Below, one piece after another: positions 1 through 8,424 of a stretch of 64,000 bases of DNA (positions are counted from its first letter, which is position 1; every line of letters begins with the position of its first letter). This stretch comes from Butyrivibrio sp. MC2021. Its GTDB lineage: Bacteria; Bacillota; Clostridia; Lachnospirales; Lachnospiraceae. Location: contig NZ_JHXX01000001.1 of the NCBI RefSeq assembly GCF_000621605.1, positions 310,001 to 374,000 of the forward strand, read 5' to 3'. The notes under the pieces were generated by a model, which was not told the origin of the DNA, ran no database searches, and saw nothing but the letters and a program-made list of their open reading frames with translations. Made by a program: the position numbers and the translations under genes.

Positions 1-601
1 TATTGCAGCCGAACATAATATTTACGCCGGACTTAAAAGGATACTTTCTGAACACAGGAAGATCCTCGACAATCTTGTCTGTTTCCTTCCAGATATCAAT
101 TATCATTCTGTCGGATTCAAGGCAGGTGCATAAAAGCTCTGCAAATTTATAAATATTGTGGGTTCCGAAGATAAGATCAACAAATCTGTAGCTCTTTTTG
201 ATTTTCTCAACCGCTGACTGCTCCTGCATCATACAGCCGCAAAGAGCAATCTTCATATATGGATTCTTTTTCTTGAAGTTGCTGCACTGTCCAAGTCTTC
301 CGTATACTCTCTGATCAGCGTTATCCCTTACTGTGCAGGTGTTATAGATAACAAACTCGCTGTCCTCCGAGTCTGATTCCTCATAACCCACAAGCTTAAG
401 GATGGCCAGGAGCTTCTCGGAATCCCTGGCATTCATCTGACAGCCGAAGGTAACAACGCAGGCTCTGGGAGTTCTGCCCAGCTCCTTTTTCATCTCTTCC
501 ACATAGGCCTTGGCCTTCTCGATGAACTCCAGCTGCTTTAAGCTCTCAGCATCGGTAACTTCTTCTTTTGAACCATTTAAAATATTTATTTCTTTACTCA
601 T
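1..601 (-). CDS. miaB: tRNA-2-methylthio-N6-dimethylallyladenosine synthase, N-terminal part (cut by window edge)
   Basis: Radical-SAM methylthiotransferase that adds the 2-methylthio group to i6A37 of tRNAs reading UNN codons. About 200 codons from ATG (601-599) are in the window; the radical-SAM core and TRAM domain lie outside. The visible part is the N-terminal MTTase domain with its three cluster-binding cysteines: TFGCQMNARDSEKL (C54), YNTCTVRDNADQRVYG (C89) and LCGCMMQEQ (C123). The FGCQMN form is typical of MiaB rather than MtaB or RimO. The gene lies 31 bases after pepT on the same strand and is probably co-transcribed with pepT and the GH13 gene. The ribosome site is weak (AGAAAGAG). 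An N-terminal extension of about 45 residues precedes the domain, as in other clostridial MiaB proteins. Confidence 0.94.
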   Translation of the reverse strand, partial: MSKEINILNGSKEEVTDAESLKQLEFIEKAKAYVEEMKKELGRTPRACVVTFGCQMNARDSEKLLAILKLVGYEESDSEDSEFVIYNTCTVRDNADQRVYGRLGQCSNFKKKNPYMKIALCGCMMQEQSAVEKIKKSYRFVDLIFGTHNIYKFAELLCTCLESDRMIIDIWKETDKIVEDLPVFRKYPFKSGVNIMFGCN

Positions 602-632
602 TACTATCAAAAACTCTTTCTAAAAAACTAAA

Positions 633-1883
633 TCAATATTTCTCGCCGTAGGCTTCAACAATTCCAAGAAGGATATCAACAACCTTTCTCATTTCCTGAA
701 CTGAAGCATACTCATATTTGCCGTGGTAGTTATATCCACCTGTGCAAAGGTTTGGACAAGGAAGTCCCTTATATGAAAGGGCTGCTCCGTCTGTGCCGCC
801 TCTGATAGGCACATCAATGAACTTTATATCAAGCTCTGCCATAACCTTCTTCACATTGTCGATAAGATGCTGATGAGGCTTGATAAGCTCAACCATGTTG
901 TAGTACTGGTCTCTGAGGCTTACATTAACGGTACCCTCACCATATTTCCTGTTGAGAAAATCGGCTGCAGCCTGGAAGATTGCCTTCTTTTCCTCAAAAA
1001 GAGCCCTGTCGTGGTCACGGATTATGTAAGAAGCTGTTGCGCTCTCTGTTCCGCCCTTAACCTCTGTAAGGTGGAAGAAGCCCTCTCTTTTCTCTGTGTA
1101 CATAGGATTCTGGAATACTGGTAAAAGAGAATGGAACTCATAGCATAAAAGAGCCGCATTTACCATCTTGTTCTTGGCATCTCCGGGATGAACGCTTCTG
1201 CCGTTAACAGTGATAACTCCCTCTGCCGCATTGAAGTTCTCATATTCAAACTCGCCGAGCTTGCCACCGTCAACGGTGTAAGCAAATTTGGCACCAAACT
1301 TCTCAATATCGAAAAATGCTGTTCCTTCACCAATCTCCTCATCGGGAGTAAATGCGATCTTGATTTCGCCATGAGGAATCTCAGGATTTCTGATAAGGAA
1401 ATCAGCCATTGTCATGATCTCAGCAACACCGGCTTTATCATCAGCTCCAAGAAGTGTTGTTCCGTCGGTAACGATAAGGTCCTCTCCTACATGATTAACA
1501 AGCTCAGGGAAATCCTTAGGTGAAAGAACAACCTTGCCATCTGCACTGAGAGTAATATCCTTTCCGTCATAGTTCTCAACGATTTTCGGCTTAACATCCT
1601 TGCCGCTTACTTCGTCAGAGGTATCCATATGGGCAATAAAGCCTATGGCAGGTCTGTCCTTGCCGTCTGTAATATTTGAAGGAATAGCCGCATAAACATA
1701 GCAGTGCTCCTCATCATAAAAGACATCAGATGCTCCGATAGCCACAAGCTCATCCCTTAAGATCTTCGCAAGGTCATGCTGCTTCATGGTTGAAGGTGAT
1801 GTACCTGTTTCAGCATCAGACTGTGTATCAATCTTTACATATCTCAAAAACTTTTCGATTACATCAATATCATTCTTTTTCAT
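633..1883 (-). CDS. pepT: Peptidase T (tripeptide aminopeptidase)
   Basis: Cytoplasmic M20-family metallopeptidase that removes the N-terminal residue from tripeptides. The 416-residue length matches the family. Metal-site motifs appear in order: FIAHMDTS near residue 85 (His ligand), LGADDKAG near 147 (bridging Asp), TPDEEIGEG near 180 (catalytic Glu and ligand), YTVDGG near 204 (Asp ligand) and GYNYHGKYE near 388 (last His ligand). The lid/dimerisation domain falls between about 210 and 320 and includes the family segment NGRSVHPGDAKNKMVNA. The start overlaps the last 14 bases of the GH13 gene, so translation is probably coupled. With miaB downstream it forms a three-gene run. No sequence defect is visible. 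Confidence 0.95.
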   Translation of the reverse strand: MKKNDIDVIEKFLRYVKIDTQSDAETGTSPSTMKQHDLAKILRDELVAIGASDVFYDEEHCYVYAAIPSNITDGKDRPAIGFIAHMDTSDEVSGKDVKPKIVENYDGKDITLSADGKVVLSPKDFPELVNHVGEDLIVTDGTTLLGADDKAGVAEIMTMADFLIRNPEIPHGEIKIAFTPDEEIGEGTAFFDIEKFGAKFAYTVDGGKLGEFEYENFNAAEGVITVNGRSVHPGDAKNKMVNAALLCYEFHSLLPVFQNPMYTEKREGFFHLTEVKGGTESATASYIIRDHDRALFEEKKAIFQAAADFLNRKYGEGTVNVSLRDQYYNMVELIKPHQHLIDNVKKVMAELDIKFIDVPIRGGTDGAALSYKGLPCPNLCTGGYNYHGKYEYASVQEMRKVVDILLGIVEAYGEKY

Positions 1884-3828
1884 CTTGCTTCTTTTTAGAC
1901 TTACCTTTCTTCTTATAATTCGGATCCTTCTCGCTTATATAAATGCGAACTGATCTCTCACAAAGAGTGTCTTTTTCGCTGCTAACCGAACCTTCTCCTT
2001 GCTGCAGAGCTTCAAAGTCTCCTGCAGTATCGGATATGCAGGACCACTTAAGTCCTTCAGGGAGCTTGGGAAGCGCGAATTCGGATTTCATCCAGTGCAT
2101 ATTGTAGCAGACATAGATAAAAGGCTTATCCTTGTCGTCCTTGTCATAGATGCCGCAATACAACATTCCCAAAATATGGCTGTACCCGGACAAATCTGGT
2201 CTCCAAGCGTCCTTGCCATGGCAGGAAAGATCAGGATAACCGCAGGATTCATAATCCATAAGTTTAAATGGATATCTGCTGTGAAGGATGTTGTGAGAAA
2301 ATCTGAGGTTCACAAGGAACTTCACATATTCAAAAATATCCTGATTCTTATCAAGGGCCTTCCAGTCCACCCAGCCGGTCTCATTATCCTGGCAATAAGG
2401 ATTGTTATTACCACCCTGAGAATTGCCGTATTCATCACCGCTAAATAACATCGGTGTTCCCTGAGCCATAAAGAGCATTGTGAGTATGTTCTTAATCTGT
2501 TTCTTTCTAAGCTCAAGAATACAGTGTTTTCTGGTTCTGCCCTCTATGCCGCAGTTCCAGCTCAGGTTATTGTCAGTGCCGTCCTTGTTGTTTTCTCCGT
2601 TTTCCTCATTGTGCTTGTGCTCATAGGAAACCAGATCAAAGAGCCTGAAACCTTCGTAATCACAGATATAATTCATGATTCCGTGTTCTGCAGAGTTAGC
2701 AGTCATGACTTTCAGGAAATCCCCAACTGTATTGTCATCGCTCTTTAAAAATCTTCTGGATGCATATAAAAATGTATTATTGTACTCGGATAAGAGTCTT
2801 TCCTTTGGCTTGGCTGTTCCCAGCACCTGGCCGTAATCGAACCACTCGTGCCATATCTTTACATCATCAAACAAAGGCTCTCTTGTAATAAGCGAAACAG
2901 GAATTCTGGCTCCCTTTAAGTGGAAGCCGTCTATATGGTAATTGCATCTCCAGAATCTGAGGGCATCAAGAATCATGCTCTCGCTCTCATTCTCGTTAAA
3001 GAAAAACTGAAGTACAACCTCTATCTTATTTTCATGAAGGATCTTAACAAAGCTCTTGAATTCATTCTCTGCGTTTGCAGGGTTTTTGCAGTAGGATGCT
3101 CTGGGAGCAAAGTAATAACCCTTCTTGTAACCCCAGAAATTGATCTTGGGTTTGATTGAAGCTTTATCAACAATAGCGCCGTCCTTGGAATAAATACCGC
3201 TTCCAAGCTCTTTTAATGAGTTCTCAACGCAGTTCATCTCATAAACCGGCATAAGCTCAAGGGTTGTTACACCCAAAGACTTGAGATAAGGAAGTTTTTC
3301 AAGGATACCGCTAAAGGTTCCTCTTTTGGCAGCAGCTACGCCGCTGGAGGAACTCTGTGTAAAGCCTCTGACATTCAAAAGGTAAACGAAACTGTTTTCG
3401 TAAGGAATATGAGGTGATGTTTCTTTTCCCCAGTCAAATTCGGTCTGAGAAGCACGGATAACAGCCTTATTGTCGAGACTGGCACGGATATCACTTAACT
3501 TAACATCCTTGCCAAAGGTCTCAAGGCCAATAACATGCCTTGCATAGGGATCGCAGAAAAAATTGTTTCCTTCAAAAAAGTTATAGGAATCATATTTATC
3601 AATATCTTCAATTCCTGTAATTCTGGCGGAGTATATCCTTCCACGCTTGACGTCCTTGGGGAGCCTTATGGTAAGCGGCTCCTGACCTTCACATGATGAA
3701 GAATAAAGAGTAACGCCGCAGGCCCTGCGGTCGTCATAGACAGCCCTCACCACCAATGATTTGTCATAGTCGATATAACAGCCCAACGGATAGGGCTTTT
3801 CTCTGATTATCTTATATTTCCCCTGCAT
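1870..3828 (-). CDS. GH13 isoamylase/GlgX-like protein with degenerate active site
   Basis: A 652-residue protein with the layout of glycogen-debranching/isoamylase GH13 enzymes: N-terminal beta domain (to about 140), a barrel beginning near VTTLELMPVYEMN, and a C-terminal beta domain. Relatedness shows in DLVSYEHKHNEENGENN and in LFMAQGTPMLFSGDEYGNSQ, both GlgX hallmarks. The catalytic positions are changed. The nucleophile region, normally GFRFDLA, reads DGFHLKGARIP (Asp to Lys). The region usually reading CHDGFTL is CDYEGFRLF (His-Asp to Tyr-Glu). Region I, normally VVYNHT, is VVLQFFFNE. It is therefore probably a non-hydrolytic, perhaps glycan-binding or regulatory, paralogue. The C-terminus is a Lys-rich tail. 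The ATG at 3828 has GGGAG upstream. First gene of the pepT-miaB run. Confidence 0.85.
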   Translation of the reverse strand: MQGKYKIIREKPYPLGCYIDYDKSLVVRAVYDDRRACGVTLYSSSCEGQEPLTIRLPKDVKRGRIYSARITGIEDIDKYDSYNFFEGNNFFCDPYARHVIGLETFGKDVKLSDIRASLDNKAVIRASQTEFDWGKETSPHIPYENSFVYLLNVRGFTQSSSSGVAAAKRGTFSGILEKLPYLKSLGVTTLELMPVYEMNCVENSLKELGSGIYSKDGAIVDKASIKPKINFWGYKKGYYFAPRASYCKNPANAENEFKSFVKILHENKIEVVLQFFFNENESESMILDALRFWRCNYHIDGFHLKGARIPVSLITREPLFDDVKIWHEWFDYGQVLGTAKPKERLLSEYNNTFLYASRRFLKSDDNTVGDFLKVMTANSAEHGIMNYICDYEGFRLFDLVSYEHKHNEENGENNKDGTDNNLSWNCGIEGRTRKHCILELRKKQIKNILTMLFMAQGTPMLFSGDEYGNSQGGNNNPYCQDNETGWVDWKALDKNQDIFEYVKFLVNLRFSHNILHSRYPFKLMDYESCGYPDLSCHGKDAWRPDLSGYSHILGMLYCGIYDKDDKDKPFIYVCYNMHWMKSEFALPKLPEGLKWSCISDTAGDFEALQQGEGSVSSEKDTLCERSVRIYISEKDPNYKKKGKSKKKQDEKE

Positions 3829-3963
3829 TTATTTCTCCCGAATCCTTACAAATACATATGTCTTTCTATTCTATCACATAATTCCTTTATATGCTAACTG
3901 AAAAGAATATGGTATTATAAAGCTATCTGATAATATTTTTCACCGATATAGGAGGCGTTTTTA

Positions 3964-4326
3964 ATGGAATTTTCCAAGATTGCAACAGATATGAACACAA
4001 GGATTGAAAACGACGAGCAGATGACCGTAGACGTCGAGCTTGATAACGGAGAAACCGTTACCTGCGCCATTATCATAGTTCTTACAGTTAATTCCAAGGA
4101 TTATATCGTGCTTCTTCCCCTTGATAAGAACGGCCAGAACAATGACGGCAACGTATGGTTCTATGAGTTCATTTACAAGGGTGATGATGAGGAGCCTGAA
4201 CTTGGCTATATTGCTGATGATAAGGAATATGAGGATGTGGCAGAGGCCTTCAATCTTTATCTTGATGACGTAGAGTTCGACGAGATCATCGAACTTCCTG
4301 AGGAGGGCTTAGACGGAGAAGAATGA
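3964..4326 (+). CDS. DUF1292 (YrzB-like) protein
   Basis: A 120-residue acidic cytoplasmic protein of the DUF1292 family, widespread in Firmicutes and without an assigned reaction. Family features are the N-terminal beta segment VDVELDNGETVTCAIIIVLTVN, here with a longer lead than usual, followed by YIVLLPLD and VWFYEFIYKG, and a very acidic C-terminus. A strong ribosome site (AGGAGG, 3950-3955) stands 8 bases before the ATG. It diverges from the GH13 gene and converges on the helicase gene. Its last 70 bases are also coding on the other strand, and no terminator is visible between the two genes. Confident for the family, unknown for function. Confidence 0.88.
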   Translation: MEFSKIATDMNTRIENDEQMTVDVELDNGETVTCAIIIVLTVNSKDYIVLLPLDKNGQNNDGNVWFYEFIYKGDDEEPELGYIADDKEYEDVAEAFNLYLDDVEFDEIIELPEEGLDGEE

Positions 4327-6218
4327 TCGTTTTCTTTCTTTTCCCAGAGATGCCTTATTGGTCTCAAAAATCTTGAAGGGAGCATGGGATTATCCTCTTC
4401 TCCCGCAACATAGGACATTATGAGCGCTGTTTTTGCCCGGGTCATTCCCACATAGAGCATTCGGCGCTCTTCTTCTATCTGCTGCTGTGTTTCCGCACTT
4501 CTGGAGGGAATTATTCCTTCGTTGAGGTCAGGAAGCCAGACAATATCAAATTCCAGTCCCTTTGAGCCATGCATTGTAAGAAGTTTGACGCAGGATTTAT
4601 TGTTTCCGCCTTTTCTTATGCTCTTTGTTCTTTTTATGTTCTCAAGCTCTTCATTTATGTCCCTTATGAAATCCTCCGCATACTCATAGCCTCTTGCCCT
4701 TTCCAGAAGATTGTCCATCGCCTCTTTTGACCCAGGGTACAACTTATCTATACCAATATCCCTCCTGATATATCTGACAGCCAGGTAGGGCCTTAGATGC
4801 GATATCATGTTAATTTGTATAAAGAACTTTTTAACATCTTTTGTTTTTGAAGAATTTCCTCTGTAATAAGCAAGAACCTTCTTTTCACTTATGATATCAT
4901 CCAATGCTGTCTCTCTTGAGATAAAGCGCATTGGCTTATTTATTATCTTCAGATAATCCGCTCGTTTCTGGCCGAGATAAGCAAAAGAAAGGTATGAAAT
5001 CACCAGGTTTACTGCCTCATCCTCCACATAACTTCTTGAAAAGCTGTCAAGATTGGTCATAATGCCATATTCTTTAAGGCAGGATGCCAACGAAAGGGCT
5101 TCCGAATTGGTTCTGTAGATAACTGCAACTCTCGAAGGATCCACATTTCCGCTTCCAAGATAAGATGATATAGCCTTATACTGAGCACTTTTGTCCCTAA
5201 ATCGCCTTGTGATCACATAGCCGTCTTCATTTTTCTCCCCCGGGCATATGTCTTTTTTGTATCTGATCTTATTTTCATCGATTAAAAGACATGCATTTTC
5301 TATGATTTTTTTTGCGCAGCGATAATTTTGCTTAAGCACAATCTTTCTTGGTGAATATTCCCTGAAGCTTTCCTCAAAAGAAAGCATGATTCCCGGGTCG
5401 GAACCGCGAAATCCATAGATAGACTGGTCATCATCCCCAACTACGAACACATTACCATGGGGCTTTGATAAAAGTTTAAGTATTTGAAACTGCATGGAAT
5501 TGATGTCCTGATATTCGTCCACCAGATAAAAAGAGAACTTATTTTGATAAAACGAAAGTATTTCACTGTCGTTTCTAAGAAGCTCAAGACATTTACAGAT
5601 CATATCGTCGAAGTCAATTTTTCCAAACTCTCTCAATCTGTTATTGTAAAGTATAAAAATGTCCTTAAAGGCTGCCTTACAAAGGTTTGATACCTTAACC
5701 GTATTTATATCCTCACCTGTATTCTTGACTCTTGATATGTCAGTGAGAATGTCGCTGATATCACTGTCTGAAATATCTCTGGTTTCACAGCCTTCTTTTT
5801 TCAGGATTTCACTGATTTCAGCCTCATGTAAAATATCTCTGATAAGCCTTATCTTAAAGCAGTCATCTGCAATACTGTAATTTTGATTACCGGATTTATT
5901 TTGACGAATTATCTGATAAAAAACAGAATGAAATGTTCCGAAATTGACCTCCGGATAAGAACTATCCGTGAGTTTGTAAAATCTTTGCTGCATCTCGATG
6001 GCAGCTGCTTTGGTAAAAGTAATGACAAGTATACGTGAAGGATCCTCATGCATCTCTTCAATAAGATATCTGAGACGCTGCACGATCACGAAGGTCTTGC
6101 CGCTTCCGGGACCTGCAATAACCATCGCAGGTCCCTTATGATGCCTTATGGCATCCATTTGAGCAGCATTGCCGATAACGCCATTACTCAGTGCGTTATT
6201 ATTTTTCAAGTAATTCAA
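4257..6218 (-). CDS. UvrD/Rep/PcrA-family DNA helicase (superfamily 1A)
   Basis: ATP-dependent 3'-5' DNA helicase family. The 653 residues carry, in order, Walker A GPGSGKT (about 37-43), motif Ia TFTKAA, motif II VDEYQD (about 236), motif [16 protein letters not shown] (about 262), motif IV KQNYRC, motif [21 protein letters not shown] (about 556) and motif [16 protein letters not shown]. At 653 residues it is shorter than PcrA (about 730), lacks a PcrA-type C-terminal tail and ends in a Ser-rich stretch. The longest frame starts with TTG (6218). A TTG three codons later, about 10 bases from AAAGGA, is an equally good start. The gene overlaps the end of gltX by 20 bases and its own last 70 bases overlap the DUF1292 gene antisense. 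The specific repair or replication role is not assignable. Confidence 0.9.
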   Translation of the reverse strand: MNYLKNNNALSNGVIGNAAQMDAIRHHKGPAMVIAGPGSGKTFVIVQRLRYLIEEMHEDPSRILVITFTKAAAIEMQQRFYKLTDSSYPEVNFGTFHSVFYQIIRQNKSGNQNYSIADDCFKIRLIRDILHEAEISEILKKEGCETRDISDSDISDILTDISRVKNTGEDINTVKVSNLCKAAFKDIFILYNNRLREFGKIDFDDMICKCLELLRNDSEILSFYQNKFSFYLVDEYQDINSMQFQILKLLSKPHGNVFVVGDDDQSIYGFRGSDPGIMLSFEESFREYSPRKIVLKQNYRCAKKIIENACLLIDENKIRYKKDICPGEKNEDGYVITRRFRDKSAQYKAISSYLGSGNVDPSRVAVIYRTNSEALSLASCLKEYGIMTNLDSFSRSYVEDEAVNLVISYLSFAYLGQKRADYLKIINKPMRFISRETALDDIISEKKVLAYYRGNSSKTKDVKKFFIQINMISHLRPYLAVRYIRRDIGIDKLYPGSKEAMDNLLERARGYEYAEDFIRDINEELENIKRTKSIRKGGNNKSCVKLLTMHGSKGLEFDIVWLPDLNEGIIPSRSAETQQQIEEERRMLYVGMTRAKTALIMSYVAGEEDNPMLPSRFLRPIRHLWEKKENDHSSPSKPSSGSSMISSNSTSSR

Positions 6219-7680
6219 TTCCTTTTTTAATTCTCTTAATAGTCTCTTCTTTGCCGATGACCTCCATGAGTTCTGTAGCTCCGCAGGGAGTCATCTCTTT
6301 TCCTGAAACTGCGATTCTTACAGGCCAAAGAACATATCCGTTCTTGTACTCATGCTCCTTGATGTAATCTGAAAGCATTGCATAAAGAGCATCGTTTGTG
6401 TAATCCTCGTGGGCCTCAAGAAGTGGAAGCACCTCTTTGAGAACTGCCAGGGAAGTCTCCTCATTAGTCTTCATCTTCTTGTGAGCATAAATAGCTGTGT
6501 CATAAGAAGGAAGCTCATTGAAGAAATCAACCATATCCTTGATATCTGGGAATATCTCAATTCTGGTCTTAACCATATTTGAGATCATCTTGAGCTTATC
6601 ATCGCTCTTAAGTGCAGGAACTGTAATAGCCTCCTCGAGATAAGGCTTAGCCATCTCAAAGAACTTGTCCTCATCCATAGCCTTGAGATACTCGCCGTTC
6701 ATCCACTTAAGCTTGGTAAAGTCGAATACAGCAGGTGATTTGCTGATTCTGTGATAATCAAACTTCTTGATAAGATCCTCAAGGCTCATGATCTCGTTGT
6801 TATCCTCAGGAGACCAGCCAAGAAGAGCTACAAAGTTAACAACTGCCTCAGTAAGGAAGCCCTGCTCGATAAGATCCTCGAATGAAGAATGTCCGGATCT
6901 CTTGGAAAGCTTGTGGTGATCCTCATCGGTAATAAGAGGACAGTGAATGTACTTGGGAACCTCCCATCCAAATGCATCATAAAGTCTGTTGTACTTGGGT
7001 GAAGAAGAAATGTACTCGTTACCTCTTACTACATGTGTGATTCCCATAAGGTGGTCATCTACAACGTTAGCAAAATTGTATGTAGGGAATCCGTCAGACT
7101 TGATAAGGATCATGTCGTCCAGTTCCTTGTTCTCAACGGTTACATCTCCGTAAAGTTCATCATGGAATGTGGTTGTTCCCTCTGTGGGGTTGTTCTGTCT
7201 TACAACGAAAGGCTTGCCCTCAGCAAGGTTCTTCTCAACCTCTTCCTTGGAAAGATGGAGACAGTGCTTGTCATAGAAGCTGATCTCCTTCTTGCCGCCA
7301 TTGCCATCGTCAATCTCCTGAACCAGAGTAGCAAGTCTCTCCTGATCGCAGAAACAGTAATATGCCTCGCCCTTATCGATGAGCTCCTTGGCATACTTCA
7401 TGTAAATACCGGCCTTCTGTCTCTCACTCTGAACGTAAGGGCCGCATCCCTTGTCCTTATCGGGACCTTCATCATGAATAAGTCCTGTCTTTTCAAGGGT
7501 TCTGTATATGATCTCGGTAGCGCCCTCTACATAGCGCTCCTGGTCTGTATCCTCAATTCTAAGGAGGAAATCTCCGCCTTCATGCTTAGCGATCAAAAAC
7601 TCATAAAGTGCTGTTCTTAAGTTTCCCACATGCATACGGCCTGTTGGGCTCGGTGCATATCTAGTACGAATCTTAACCAT
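6199..7680 (-). CDS. gltX: Glutamyl-tRNA synthetase
   Basis: Class I aminoacyl-tRNA synthetase that charges tRNA-Glu (and often tRNA-Gln in bacteria using the amidotransferase route). The 493 residues are full length. The HIGH-type motif is [14 protein letters not shown] (residues 9-22) and the KMSKS-type motif is [11 protein letters not shown] (about 257). The Rossmann core is followed by the helical anticodon-binding half, with MNGEYLKAM marking the junction. ATG at 7680 follows GGAGTAATT. The helicase gene is fused to its end by a 20-base overlap, which suggests co-transcription. No T-box or other leader was seen upstream. Confidence 0.97.
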   Translation of the reverse strand: MVKIRTRYAPSPTGRMHVGNLRTALYEFLIAKHEGGDFLLRIEDTDQERYVEGATEIIYRTLEKTGLIHDEGPDKDKGCGPYVQSERQKAGIYMKYAKELIDKGEAYYCFCDQERLATLVQEIDDGNGGKKEISFYDKHCLHLSKEEVEKNLAEGKPFVVRQNNPTEGTTTFHDELYGDVTVENKELDDMILIKSDGFPTYNFANVVDDHLMGITHVVRGNEYISSSPKYNRLYDAFGWEVPKYIHCPLITDEDHHKLSKRSGHSSFEDLIEQGFLTEAVVNFVALLGWSPEDNNEIMSLEDLIKKFDYHRISKSPAVFDFTKLKWMNGEYLKAMDEDKFFEMAKPYLEEAITVPALKSDDKLKMISNMVKTRIEIFPDIKDMVDFFNELPSYDTAIYAHKKMKTNEETSLAVLKEVLPLLEAHEDYTNDALYAMLSDYIKEHEYKNGYVLWPVRIAVSGKEMTPCGATELMEVIGKEETIKRIKKGIELLEK

Positions 7681-7757
7681 AATTACTCCAATCTAAAAGC
7701 TTATTATTAAACCGAATTATAATTCTAGCACAATAGATTTATTTTTCAATGAAGAAT

Positions 7758-8195
7758 TTACTTTGTTCCTGTGGAACCGAAACCTCCGCGGTCCTGGCCC
7801 TCAAGATGTTCGCATTCAGCAAAAATGATCTGAGGCTGATTCTCCATGATCCTGAACTGACAAATGCGGTCATTGAAACCGATATGAGTATCTCTCATGG
7901 CTATTACCGGAACAAACCACTGATCATTGTCCCCGCAGTAGGAATGATCGATAATTCCCATATGGTTGGCCTGAATAATGCCGAAGTTCTTGAAAGTTGA
8001 ACTTCTGGGAACAACGTGGGCCTCATAGCCCTCCGGTATCTCCATCGCTACCCCCAGAGGAATAAGCTTGAACTCACCCTGCTTAAGATCCACATCCTCA
8101 GCACTTCTAAGGTCGATCCAGTCGGATTTCCCATCGATATACTGAAGCTTTTCAAGCTTATCGTTAAAATACTTGATCTTGATTCTTTTTTCCAT
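7758..8195 (-). CDS. dut: dUTP diphosphatase (trimeric dUTPase)
   Basis: Hydrolyses dUTP to dUMP and pyrophosphate, limiting uracil in DNA and feeding dTMP synthesis. The 145-residue form has the five dUTPase motifs: DLRSAEDV (motif 1), [11 protein letters not shown] (motif 2), [14 protein letters not shown] (motif 3, with the catalytic Asp), [10 protein letters not shown] (motif 4) and [10 protein letters not shown] (motif 5, the C-terminal Gly-rich lid). The start was set at ATG 8195, with AAGGAG 12 bases upstream; the open frame extends to a GTG at 8225, but that codon has no ribosome site. It lies 19 bases after copA on the same strand, an unusual partner that probably reflects shared transcription only. 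Confidence 0.93.
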   Translation of the reverse strand: MEKRIKIKYFNDKLEKLQYIDGKSDWIDLRSAEDVDLKQGEFKLIPLGVAMEIPEGYEAHVVPRSSTFKNFGIIQANHMGIIDHSYCGDNDQWFVPVIAMRDTHIGFNDRICQFRIMENQPQIIFAECEHLEGQDRGGFGSTGTK

Positions 8196-8214
8196 ACCTG
8201 TAAAAATCTCCTTA

Positions 8215-8424
8215 TTATTCAACACTTACTACCTTGTAGTCTTTCTCCTCTACAGCTTTTTTAAGTGTATCATTATCTACGTCTGAAGAAAGAGTAACAA
8301 CTGCAGTACCCTTCTCATGGCTGACCTGTGCCTCAGTAACACCTTCAAGGGCTTCAAGAGCCTTTTTTACGTTAGCTTCGCAGTGTCCGCACATCATTCC
8401 TTCAATAGTCATAGTCTTTGTCAT
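8215..8424 (-). CDS. Possible separately translated CopZ-like HMA protein (in frame inside copA)
   Basis: The last 69 codons of copA form a complete heavy-metal-associated domain with [18 protein letters not shown]. They begin at an internal ATG (8424-8422) preceded at 7 bases by TGAGGA (8432-8437), a ribosome site as good as those of real starts nearby. Internal initiation would release a free copper chaperone from the copA message. Known parallel: in E. coli a CopA(Z) chaperone is made from copA by programmed frameshifting. Seen: the site, its spacing and the frame. Inferred: that it is used. Confidence 0.35.
   Translation of the reverse strand: MTKTMTIEGMMCGHCEANVKKALEALEGVTEAQVSHEKGTAVVTLSSDVDNDTLKKAVEEKDYKVVSVE

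Noticed and set aside
7033..7620. 195-codon open frame on the plus strand
   Set aside because: Opposite the catalytic part of gltX; a reading-frame shadow.
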